Of a DNA stretch of 64,000 bases, positions 1 to 11,054 are shown one piece after another (the first letter of the stretch is position 1; each line of letters begins with the position of its first letter). This stretch comes from Rattus norvegicus (Eukaryota; Chordata; Mammalia; Rodentia; Muridae). The translations under genes were made by a program, and so were the position numbers. Where the stretch lies: the NCBI RefSeq assembly GCF_036323735.1, contig NC_086024.1:70362924-70426923 (forward strand), read 5' to 3'. Under the pieces are notes generated by a model that was not told where the DNA came from, ran no database searches, and saw only the letters and a program-made list of their open reading frames with translations.

Positions 1-115
1 GATGGTAAACCTGTCATTTGAATGATATGCTATGCCTCTACACTATGGATCAAACTCTGTATCTTCAGAAGCCACTGCCCTTGGCCTTATTTGATTTTGT
101 TTACCCATGAATTCA

Positions 116-230
116 TTTTGAGACAGAGCATCACTCAATAGTTCATGCTGGCCTTCGCTCTCATTATGTAGTCCAGTCCATCCTTAGAGTTACAATTCCC
201 CTGCCTCTTGCTCCAAATGCTGGTGTTATA
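116..230 (-). mobile_element. B1-type SINE remnant
   Basis: Read on the plus strand this is the reverse complement of a 7SL-derived rodent B1 SINE. It begins with the TTTTGAGACAG block and ends near a diverged TGCTGGTGTTATA block, which corresponds to the start of B1 in the antisense direction. Many substitutions and the loss of the usual head show that it is old (PB1D/B1 grade). No flanking duplication is visible. The family call is from remembered consensus features, not from an alignment. Confidence 0.65.
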
Positions 231-1367
231 GAAAATTCCAAGATACCTCAATAACGTCAAGATACTGACATTTTCTTTTAAATGTTTTGTTCCATTTACC
301 TCATTTGTTAAAAAAAAATACGCTACACAAGAATGAATTCCTACACACAAAAGTTATATTTTCCTTATTATTTGTAATTCTACAAAATGAAGGTTTATAG
401 TAATATTTTTCTAATACATATGTATCTGATTAACACAAAATTATTCGAATTTAAATCTTAGTAAACTGAAGAATGGAAGCCATTATTTATATATAGGTTA
501 TACTATTTTTAACCTTTAGCTGTGAATTTTTAAAGGTCTGGATATGCAAATTGATGTAAATTTTAAGGAAGTAATTTTTAATCCTAACAAATTGTTTTAA
601 GAATTATAGAGCTATGATTTCCATGCAAATACACCATGTGCTAAGTTCAGCTATTTCTTCTCTTTTTAATAAACCAGACTTACAAAAGCAGCCAACTCAG
701 CAATGCTGTTAGCTGCTAGTTTGTTGTGTGTGATCGATTTTCCTTCTAAATCAATTATACTTTTAAAACGTGTAGGGCCATATCCAAGTCAGTCCTGTCT
801 TTCTCAGTATTAAGCTTTGAATTTTCCCATGCTGGCTTAATGATCCCATCAACATTCCCTTTCTGCTCCAATTCTATTCCTGAAAGTAGTCTTACATGGC
901 GTAGTTTTAATATATCATTTACATGTCTGATGGATTTGTAATCTAGCTTTGACTTTGAAAACTATACAACCTTTGGAACCAAGGGATTAAATTAGGGCAC
1001 AACACTGCTGATGATTTGCTAGTTCACAAATTAGCCAGATGTGCAGGGCAGTTTTTTTTTCTTTAAGCGTTTATGTAAACATTAAGTCTTGAAAACAATC
1101 TTTTTAAAATTTTTCAAATTTTAAAATTGTGGTTGGTTGAATTTTTTGACAATGCACATTGATACTGAATGCCCATTTTATTTTTTATAAGTGTTGCCTC
1201 AGAGTGTCACAATAGGCTTTTTTTTGAGCCTAAAACATTTTTGTGATTTATTTTTTCTATCATGCCTTAATCTTTTGATTTTTGCTTTATGCTTTATAGT
1301 AAAATGTTGTTTGTGTATGATTATTTTTCTTTGAGGAATATTCTTAGAATTTGCTTAAAAGGTAGAG
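231..1367. other. AT-rich stretch without recognisable gene
   Basis: I see no open frame of note, no splice-flanked exon candidate and no repeat that I can name. The DNA is AT-rich with short T-runs. Confidence 0.5.
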
Positions 1368-1543
1368 TTGGGGGTAAAAATGATGTCTCAGTGAGTAAAG
1401 ACAATTGCCGCTAAGTCTTATGATCTGAAATTCCATTCCCTGGACACAGTTGATCGAAGAAAAGAGCCAGCATCAGCCAGTTGTCCTTTGACCTCCACAA
1501 GTGTGTTTGTGTGCAGGTATGGACACATGCATATATACACTAA
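1368..1543 (+). mobile_element. tRNA-derived B2-like SINE
   Basis: The block GATGTCTCAGTGAGTAAAG followed about 100 bp later by TTGTCCTTTGACCTCCACAA is the typical layout of rodent B2-class/related tRNA-derived SINEs, which often end in a CA/TG-rich tail as here. It is diverged, and I cannot fix the subfamily. Confidence 0.55.
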
Positions 1544-1984
1544 ATAATATTATACACTTTTAGTTAAGATTTTAGTTTCACATATTGAAAGTCTAAGATT
1601 TTTGTTCCTTTTCTAGATTCTGACAATACACTTCTTTGTGTTGTCTTTGTCCCCATAAATATAGACACCCATCAGACTAAAATAGCATACTTTCAAATTA
1701 TTCTTTTTGCAAGCAACTTTTAAGTCTGGGTCCTCTGACATTCTGTAAGCTCTCTCTTCACTTGTCAGAGTGATATACCCCTAGTTGTCTCTTTTTTGCT
1801 TTTCGCTTTTGGTGTTTTAAATTTTAAATTTTATTCTCCCTCCCTCCTTTCTTTCTCCTTTCCCCTACCTCTATCAATTGTTTCCTATTACATTGCCATT
1901 AACTACTTCCTTTAATTATCTTCTAAAAGTAAATTCATGTTACTGGTCTCACATTCATTAATTCATTTCTTTCCTACTTTATGT

Positions 1985-2500
1985 TCAGTTCTGTCGTTGA
2001 TGGGAATGGTTTAATTTCATTAATCCTTATGTGCATATCCTTTGTCTCCAGCACCATTTACTGCAAAGACTATTGTTTTTCCAGTGAGTGTTCCTTGTGC
2101 CCTTATTCTAAATCTCTGAGCTTACTTAAATTTGTGAGGTGATTTCTATACTTTTATTTTGTAATACTGATTCGTGTATGTTTATTTATGATAAAACTTT
2201 GCTGGTTTGATTAATATAATTGTGTGCCATGGTTTTCAGTTGTAGAGTATTGATATTTCATTGTTTGTTCTTGTTTTTAAACATTTGTTTAGATATTTGT
2301 AGACTATTTTACTACCCAATGCATTTTATGATTTTCCTACATCAATATGATCACTATGAGTTATATGGACATTTAAATATTGTTTTCTTTTCAATATATG
2401 TGCATAGAGTATCTTTTTTTATATTCTTGACTTTTTTTTCAATTTTATCTGTAGATATGCTATAATTTCATTGTAGAGGTTTTTCACATCCTAACAAATG
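1985..2500 (-). mobile_element. Ancient L1 ORF2 fragment (decayed)
   Basis: The plus strand holds phrases that match the antisense of L1 ORF2, for example CCAGCACCATTTACTGCAAAG near 2050, and the CATTGTAGAGGTTTTTCACATCC block near 2470, which corresponds to the part of the reverse-transcriptase region that reads GTCTTGAAGTTCTTATTGTA in the young copies. All frames are broken. The boundaries are approximate. Confidence 0.45.
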
Positions 2501-2529
2501 AGAGTGTGTATTTCATTTCTATTTTTAGA

Positions 2530-2533
<4 letters not shown>

Positions 2534-2561
<28 letters not shown>
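2534..2561. repeat. (TA)n microsatellite
   Basis: An uninterrupted alternating AT run of about 28 bp. Confidence 0.95.
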
Positions 2562-2564
<3 letters not shown>

Positions 2565-2604
2565 CAATGAATCATATTTTCTTTTTGTTATTAAAAATTA
2601 TTTT

Positions 2605-2793
2605 AGTCATGTGTCTGGGTCTATCTTCATGTGGGTCCATACACATGAGTGTAGGTGCTTGCAGAGGTGGTCGATCTACATTCTAGCTTCAGCTAGAGTG
2701 CTTGCATGTCACAAGACCTGGTGCTTAGAACTATACTCCAGCCACCTTCAAGAGCAGTGTGTGTTATAAGCCACTGAGCAATCTCTCCAGCCT
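2605..2793 (-). mobile_element. B2/B3-like SINE
   Basis: The plus strand ends with AGCCACTGAGCAATCTCTCC followed by AGCC, the reverse complement of the GGCTGGAGAGATNGCTCAGTGG head (pol III A-box region) of rodent B2/B3 SINEs. The upstream ATGTGTCTGGGT...GTGGGTCCATACACATGAGTG block fits the body. It is diverged, with no clear duplication. Confidence 0.65.
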
Positions 2794-5725
2794 GACTTTC
2801 ATACTTTTAAGGTATGTGTTCCTTTTTCAGACACAGAGTAAAACTACTTCATTTCATTCATATGAAAAAATATAAAAATCTTGTTTGCCAAATATGAGAG
2901 TTTAATGATGAACATAGAAAGTAGTGAACATGTGTAAGTGGTTCAGAAATCTCTCTCAAAGATGCTCAGTCACAGATGATCATTGGGGATGTGTTGTCCT
3001 GTTGCAATAGACAGCACTTCTATATTAAGACATTGTACATTTAAGAAATCTCAAAGAGTTTTACCACCATCAAGCAATGATAAATATATTTAACTGGATA
3101 TAAGCATTTCACACTTATGCTTTATCAAAATTCTACATTATATGACTGAAATGTTCATTTTTGGGTATTGATTTGTTCAGGGACTGGACCTCACATGCAA
3201 CAAGGAAGAAGCAGAGTATTTAAAATAGCTGCACACTAATACCTTTATTCAGCAAAAGAAAAATCCAGCCATGAAATAGACTAATTTATCTCAAAGATGT
3301 CTCCCTTCAAATTCGTTCTAGTAATTAATTACTTCTGCTAGACATCTTTATCCTGGAGCACTAGCCACATGTAGAAAATGATGTTGCTACAATCATGGCC
3401 AGCACAAAATTATGAGCTTACTTAAAATATGAAGTGTGAATGTGTGTGCATTTTCATGTGTGTATACTCCTGAAACTTCTATGTTCCATTTTCTACCATG
3501 AAATTTGTAGAGGATAATGGCATTTTACAGTGTCAGTAGGTTGGAGACACCGTGATTTTTACCAAGTCCTATGCTCTACTCGAACTTTCCCACTGCATTT
3601 GTCTATAACCTATAATCTATAATGACTATAATCACACGTGCTAATGGTGTTCCTAGGAATTCTCTTCATACTTTCTGTTGTAGTAAATATTATTTTGAGG
3701 TTTCCATTCCACCTGAGATTATTTAGTTCCCAAAAAAATACATAAAACTTTTATATTTATAATACCTCTTAAAAACACTAGCGCTGGACATATCTCAATG
3801 GTCTATGCTATTTTGTCACTAATTTATCAATAACTCTGAGGTATGACTTGCCATGTTTTGCCTCAGCTGCTTGTACTCCAGCTGGCCAGCCCTCGTGGTC
3901 ATGCTCTCATGATTTACCTAGGCAACAGCATCTTCTCTCTTCTCTACTCTAGCTTCTCTTTCATGGTCTCTGCCTCAGATCACTCCAGCAAACAAAATCC
4001 AACCTACCTCTCTTCTGCCTAGCTGCAGGCTGTCAGCATCTTTATGAAATCTTTCACATCAAAACCCCTACATTTTATACCACCTCTCAAATCCAGCTAT
4101 AATGCATGACAGAGAACAGTTAGGAACATGTAATAAAGTAGCTGTGATGGTTGCTCTAGTGTCTTTGAAAGTATTTAGTTATAATAAAAAGCTTCCCTAT
4201 ATTTCAATCTTATTCTGCAGGTAGAAGTAAGCAAAGGTACTCAATAAAATTAATAAAATTAATTGATAATCATGTTATCAACTTATTCAGATATAGAAGA
4301 AGAATAAACTTAACAGATTAGAACATTCTGGTAATTGAATAATTTCTTTCTTTTGGAGTTGTCATGCTTTCATAATCATCATTCCTTAGGACCATAAACT
4401 CATCATATTAAGTTAGAAAATAGAGTCGGAAGAAAATGAATACTCCTGATAGCTGAACTGTCCCACTCTCTAAATTCAGTTCCCAAAGATCTATTCAACT
4501 GCCACCCCGAAGCCCTATGGCCCCATCATACCTCACCACTAGTCTCAGGCCTGACAGCAAATGGATTTTGTCCATATTCACAGACTTTACCTCGTGCTTT
4601 GTTATTTAAAGGTTAGGAAAAACTGTATTGTTAATTTACAATATGTGTATACTATGTATTCTCTTGCTTAATCTTTATCAGTTGAAAATTGCCGTCAGAA
4701 TTGTGTGCTAAATACTGTACACTATAATATACTGAATCTGTACTATCCAACACTAACTCAGAAAAATATGTATTTTGTTTTTATTACTTTAAACACAACA
4801 TAAATATATCTTCTTGTCTGAAAATGCAAGACTTACAAATTAGAGTAGGAAAGAGAGTAATGTTAAACAAAAGTGACAACAAAGTAACAAAACCCCACAG
4901 TGATCAACTTTCTGGGTAACACTACTCCACACATCATTATAATTTTTGCTTTTAGACTATCTCAGGCTTCCACTCTTGATTTGACCTGTACTTTGTTATT
5001 TTGTTAGTCAGGTACATTTTATTCCATCCACCATCATTTACCCAAAATATGCATGTTACCCAGATAACTTTCACATTTCTCACCATAGTGGTAGTGATGT
5101 TTTTAGCTGAAAATACAAACATACAGCCTTGTTTTCATATTAATTTTCAAACAAAGAAAATGGAGAATGTTAAGTGACTCTACAGAACGCAATATCCTTC
5201 TGAATTTTTAAAGCAATCTTCTGCATTTACTTTCTGTACTGAAAAGATTATGCAAAAAAATTTCCAGGGAAGTTTTACAAGTTAAATAGGTTGCATCAAC
5301 CTCTTTCCTTTTTGATCTCTCTTCTCTTTTAAAAACTATTATAAATTAAAGCAACACTTTCCTGAGAGCTTAACACAGATTTTACATTCTAGTTTTTGTC
5401 AGCTCATGTGGATATTTGAAGCTCATCATCTTTTTCTGAGCACGTTTCTCCACCCCTTGGAGTTAGACATCAGCAAGTGGCTCATTTTGTTCAACAGATT
5501 TTTAACTTTCTGTTATGTCTACATCTTGCAGTTGTTTAATTTCTTTGTGTATTTCATCCTAGCTAAGATCTCTGGATTTGATTCTTCTGCTATTTATTAC
5601 TTCAGAAACAATAAGAAATTGCAAGCTGGTATTCTGGTAGTTTAGTCATGTTCATTTTTAGTATTTGATACCAAGTGAACTTTCAAAATGGTTATATTAA
5701 TATATTAACCCATTCTTATTCAGCA

Positions 5726-5726
<1 letters not shown>
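2794..5726. other. AT-rich gene-free stretch with one GC-richer block
   Basis: No exon, RNA gene or named repeat could be supported. A GC-richer block at about 3865-4060 (CTCAGCTGCTTGTACTCC ... CTGCCTAGCTGCAGGCTG) stands out against its surroundings. It resembles dispersed rodent repeat sequence, but I cannot name the family. Confidence 0.45.
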
Positions 5727-5772
<46 letters not shown>

Positions 5773-5774
5773 AC
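5727..5774. repeat. (CA)n microsatellite
   Basis: An almost pure AC run of 48 bp with one A insertion near its right end. Confidence 0.97.
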
Positions 5775-7197
5775 GTGACTTTGAGAAATGCCTAACTCAT
5801 TTGCTAGTTGGTCTTTGATTAGTATTTCTTTTTAATTTTATAAATTAATTATATTTCACAAGGCATACTTGTAGTGGATTGAATGTAGAGCAACAGCTTC
5901 TTTCAAGGCATGACATCATCTCTTATTCTATTAATAGATTCTCTTAGAAGTCTTATAAGGCACAATTACTTATCTTTATAAATTTATTTCATTGACCTAA
6001 TTAATGAATGTGCCCTGTAACAAAGATATTTACCTTTTATTTGTTATTTATTTATATAAGATATTGTAATAGGTACATCTAAATTCACCTAGACATTTAT
6101 TTCAACTCCATTATATCTTATGACTTAGTTCTATTTTTTTTCTTTTATTAGTTTGTAGCCATGAGTTTCTAATATAGTTAAGCTGTCATTCTTTTAGTCT
6201 TAGGTTAATATGTCTGCATGTTTCACATGGATGTGGAGATTGTTTGAAGTGATATTTATTAATTCTTGGCTGTTTTTACAACTTATTTACTTCAACTTTT
6301 GGATACTACTTGGTCACTGTATGTTTAAATATTGTCTGACACTTCTTCCTTTTTCTGGAACAGCAATTACCTGTGTACTAAGCTTTAATTTTGACCTATG
6401 TTTTTTCAGCTTGTTTTCCAACAGTTTTTACAGTATGATTTAATTTGTGGAATTTTTCACTTGCTTATATTTGTCAGTCCTCAATTACTTATACATCTAG
6501 ATTTAATATTTATTAAATATCTCAATTAATTTTTTGTCTATTTGGTACAATTTTAGTAATTCTTATTTGCTTCTTTGTATATTATTTTCTAGTTAAACTT
6601 TCCATTAAGTTACTTGTTTGGAAGGATATTTCAGTCTTACATAATTTAGAAAATCCCAACTACTAAAGGTATTATAATAATCATAAGTAAGAGAAAATTT
6701 AGAGCCTACATAAATATGGGGGATGGGAACACAGATAAACCTCAGAGGGCTTCACATAATGTATAGATGAAGCTGTCATTAACTGGATTTAGGTGGAATA
6801 GTTTGAAAAATTAGAGAAACTTGTAGGAAGTCCAAAGTGCCTCACATTAAACTGTCAACTGGTGGGCAGATCTGTGAAGGCTCCCAGAAGTATGTGAAGA
6901 AGTTCCTGTGGGGGCTCTGAAAATCCACATTTGACATGAGCATTTTTCAGTTCACTCTTGACTTGCCATAAATGCTTTCTTTTGCTAGACCTTTGTTCTG
7001 GAAGATAGAGGCTACAAATGAAATTTTGGCTGATATTGAGAAAACGTATTTTTGGAAAAGAAATGAATAAAAATAAAAAAGACAACCATGACTAGAAGCA
7101 TTGAATCACTCCTGCCATTCCACACACATGAATGCAGACCAGCATGTAAAGTTTCCCAGGTCCCATTAAATACAAACAAAGAAACACAGGGACATGA
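5775..7197. other. AT-rich gene-free stretch
   Basis: The plus strand is T-rich, with short open frames only. These frames encode low-complexity hydrophobic residues, as expected from T-rich DNA. I recognise no gene or repeat with confidence. Confidence 0.45.
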
Positions 7198-7228
<31 letters not shown>

Positions 7229-7691
7229 CACACACACACACACACATACACACACACACGCACACACACACACACATACACACACACATACACACACACA
7301 CATACACACACACACATACACACACACACAGACGCACACACACACACACGCACACACACACATACACACACACACGCACACACACACACATACACACACG
7401 CACACACACACGCACACACACACACATACACACACACATACACACACACACGCACACACACACACATACACACACACGCACACACACATGCACACACACA
7501 CACGCACACACACACACACACGCACACACACGCACACACACACACGCACGCACACACACGCACACACACACACACGCACGCACACACACGCACACACACA
7601 CACATACACACACACACACGCACACACACACACACACGCACACACGCACACACGCGCACACACACACACACACCACCACCAACAACAACAA
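7198..7691. repeat. Long compound CA/CG/TA microsatellite
   Basis: About 490 bp of alternating purine-pyrimidine repeat, mostly CA, with regularly placed CG and TA steps (CACGCA, CATACA), ending in CCACCACCAACAACAACAAC. It opens every reading frame on both strands, so the long Thr-His and Cys-Val frames here are artefacts of the repeat and not genes. The alternating pattern is the kind known to adopt Z-DNA. Confidence 0.98.
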
Positions 7692-8164
7692 CATAAAAGC
7701 ACCCTTTCTTTCTGTTTTTTTTCCACTTTCTGTTATAGAAAAACATTATGTCATGACTGCACATCTGCTAATTGTTGCTTCAAATCAACACTACCTTGTA
7801 GTTAAGCTCCCTGTGAATAAATCTTTAGTTGTCTAATCAACCTAGGAGTTGCTTTTATCTACCATAGGTTCTCATGTGAAATAAAAAAGCCTAAAATTTA
7901 TTAGAACTTATCCTTTCTCTTCAGGGAAACATATGTCATTTGGAACCTGGATCTCTAATATCAAGTATTCAAATCTCAGTGTTTATAAAAATTTTGTTCT
8001 ATGTTACTTTCATTTTTTTCAAAAATGAAAATACCAATTGTACCAATTGAAGACATGGAAACAAATGCCTGATTTAGGTAAACAGTGAGTCTTGGTAATC
8101 ATCTCTCTATCTTTGCAAATGGTGTTATTTCAGACTTGCAAATCAGTTGCTCCCCCTCTCTTCC
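7692..8164. other. Non-coding AT-rich spacer
   Basis: No feature recognised. Confidence 0.4.
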
Positions 8165-9400
8165 TATTTTTCTTTTTAGGAAAATACATTTTTATCATAC
8201 AGTATAGTCTGATTACAGTTTATCCTCCCCCAACTTCTCCCAGGTCTTAACTTTCTTCCCATCTGAAATTACACCCATTCTATCTCTCCTTAGAAATGAA
8301 ACAGGCATATAAAGATGAAAAATAAAATAAGATAAAAACAAAACAAACTGAAATAAGACAAAAGAAATAAACAAACATAGAAAGAAGAGCCAAAGAAAAA
8401 GCACAAAAGAGCCACACATACATGCAAAAGCACACACGTATATAATATATAATATATTAATAATATTTATATTAATTATATATATATGTATGTATATACC
8501 ACATAAATACAGAAAACTGGAACCAAAGGTCCTATATGGTTAAAAAGAATGAATTGATGAAAGGGAATAAAAAAGAAGGGAAGATAAAGAAATGTCCTTA
8601 TTATAAGGCAGTGAACCCCTGAAGCTGCCATTAATTTTGTGTTGTGTTGGCCATCTTTTGTGCTGGATAGGTTGTCTCCCTTCAAGAGTGGTTTGTATTC
8701 CTAGTGAAACTCCCTTAGAGAGAATGTATTTCTCCATAGCAAGTAGATATCAACTGGAGATAGCTTATTGGTTAATGGTGGAGGCTTATGTCCATTTCGT
8801 CTCTCAACAATGAAACTCCTTCTAGCATTGACTATTGGCACGTTGTCACAGTCTCTGTGAGTTCATATGTTTGGTGACCCTGTTATATTTAGAGGGTTTT
8901 GTTTCCTTGATGTTTTCCATCCCTTGTAACCCTTATAATCCTCCCATCTCTTCTTCCATAGAGCTCTCTGACCCTTGATGGCACACATTTGATGGAAATA
9001 TTCTAGTTAGTACTAAGTGATACTGGTCATTCGTGCCTATTTGTCCCTTTTTGCTGCAGTAAGATGCTTCTCTGATTATTGTTGAGCAAGACATAACTAT
9101 GATATAGATATAGGTATAGCAGAATATTTTTAGGCATCACTTTGTTGCTACATTTCTTTAGCAGAACAGTAATATTTGTTTTTCTCCCAAGTTTCTGGTT
9201 ATCTGGTCTCGGTTTGTGGCCACCATTATTGGAAAAGAGCTCAGCCTCATGAACTAGATCTTAACAAAATCAAATATGGGTTGGTTACTCACACAAACTT
9301 TATGCCTCTGTTAAACCAGCCTACTTTGCAGACAGGTCATCATTGCAGAACAAAGAACTTGTAGCTGGTTTTTATTTTAGTTTTCTTGTTTAGTAGCATA
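8165..9400 (-). mobile_element. Old rodent L1 3' UTR (Lx-like)
   Basis: The plus strand starts with a pyrimidine-rich CCTCCCCCAACTTCTCCCAGG block, followed by an A-rich tract with ACAAAAC-type units (8320-8400). It then runs through the long, characteristic non-coding sequence of old murine L1 3' UTRs, including TGAGTTCATATGTTTGGTG, GATGCTTCTCTGATTATTGTTG, AGCAGAACAGTAATA and GGTTGGTTACTCACACAA. Orientation is minus. Divergence is high and there are no open frames. The right border could extend to about 9500. Confidence 0.65.
8443..8505. repeat. AT-rich low-complexity tract
   Basis: Irregular TATA/ATTA repeats inside the old L1 3' UTR. Confidence 0.7.
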
Positions 9401-9682
9401 TACCAGTATGAAGCCAAGAATGTCTATATGTGAGCTAGACTACATAAGAGAACCAAAGATCACAAAGTTGTGTGTTGAACTTCAAGTCTCACTCTCTAAA
9501 AAGGGTACTTACATCATATAGGACCTGGGCTGAACAGCTTAAATGACTTTAAATGAGGCCTGTCAAAATGCAATACATTATGTCTTTTATGCATTGACCT
9601 TACCTACAATGGATTCAGTCATTGAGTTCATATTACCTTTTAATTATAATAATAATCTCATTGTAGGATTACTAATTATACT

Positions 9683-9893
9683 CTTTTTTCTTTTTTTAGA
9701 TATATTTCTTTATTTACATTTCAAATAGTATTCCCTTTCCTGGTTTTTTGTCCATAAGCCCTCATTCCCTTCCTCCTCCTTCATATGGGTGTTCCCCCCA
9801 TCCACCCCCTTTATCACCCAGCTCCCCCGACATTCCCCTGCACTGGGGGTCCAACCTTGGCAGGACCAAAGTTTCCCCTTCCACTGGTGAGTG
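9683..9893 (-). mobile_element. L1 3'-end fragment (~200 bp)
   Basis: The fragment starts at a T-run (the antisense of the poly(A) tail). It continues with the L1 3' UTR signature TATTCCCTTTCCTGGTTTTTTG, a C-rich tract, and GGGGGTCCAACCTTGGCAGG. It is cut off after TTCCACTGGTGAG, so it is a severely 5'-truncated insertion. Confidence 0.85.
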
Positions 9894-10852
9894 AAGGCTT
9901 AGAATTAATCTCAGTTACTGCCTATACTAGCTGCAGTATTTAATCATACTGTCATTTTGGTTAATCATTTATTTGGTCCCACAAATAATATTTATTCCTC
10001 TTTTCATGAATACAGTGCTTATAAAACTGTTTTATCAGCCTAGATTAGGCAATAGCATAGGATACTTACCATTGGCAGTTAATTTAATGCATGATAGTAG
10101 TAGTTACTTTCCTCACTACTTTGACAAAGATCTTCCAAAGTAACTTCGAAAAGCACTGGTTTGTTTTAGTCTAAAGTGTACATAGAAGTCCATCATGACA
10201 TAGAGAACATAGTGGCTAGAATATGAGGAGGTTTGTTACATTTTATTCCCAGATATAAAATAAAGAATGATGAACAGTGTAACTCAGCTTACTTTCTACT
10301 CTTTATCTAGTCATGAACTCCTGTCCATAAAATAAAACTATTCATAATTAGAATTTTATCACACCATTAAACTAAATATGTATTAAACTAATATGTATTC
10401 TATATATAATTAATATAATTAATAAATGTATAATATTAATGCCAAGAAATGTCTTTTTCTGGTGATTTTATATTCTGTTGATTTGAAAAATCAAGATTAA
10501 CCATTACAATTGTCTTTGAGGAGCTATGCTTACTAGATATGACAGTCTAGTTTGCTTATTAAAAACAAACTCCATGTGATTTATATTTGTAGTTTTACTG
10601 CTTATAATGTAAATCAGTTAGATGTACCTCTACTTTTTCATTATTGTTGGTTTTGAAGGAAGAAATAATCTCAAAATAAAAATATTGTTGGAATAATTGG
10701 TGCATAGGAAATATTGAGAGGATATCAATGTATGTCAGTAAAATTTAAATTACTTTCTAGTGATAGTAAAGATTGGTTTTTCAGGTTTACAAAGGATTCA
10801 TTTAGAAAATACATTAAAACATCAAATTTCTGGGTACTTTTTTGTAGTTCAG

Positions 10853-10886
10853 AAAGAGGATATATATATATATATATATCCTCTTT
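10853..10886. repeat. 34-bp perfect palindrome with (TA)9 core
   Basis: The arms AAAGAGGA (10853-10860) and TCCTCTTT (10879-10886) are exact reverse complements around an 18-bp TA core. The whole 34 bp is therefore self-complementary and could extrude as a cruciform. Confidence 0.95.
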
Positions 10887-10945
10887 TTATGTAATATATA
10901 TAAAATATTTAAAAGGTATATATAATATATATTAAATCTTTATTA

Positions 10946-10978
10946 ATATCTTTATTATAAATATTATAATAAAGATAT
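10946..10978. repeat. 13-bp inverted repeat, 7-bp loop
   Basis: ATATCTTTATTAT (10946-10958) and ATAATAAAGATAT (10966-10978) are exact reverse complements. The structure lies 60 bp from the palindrome at 10853-10886. Confidence 0.9.
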
Positions 10979-11054
10979 ATATATCTTTTAAAGGTGTCTT
11001 TGATTTGATTACCAGCTTGGAGGAAATTTTAAGAAAACATTATTTAATAACAAA

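Noticed and set aside
7012..7805. Long frames of Thr-His or Cys-Val on both strands (up to 250 codons)
   Set aside because: They are translations of the CA/TG microsatellite; all frames are open because the repeat lacks stop codons.
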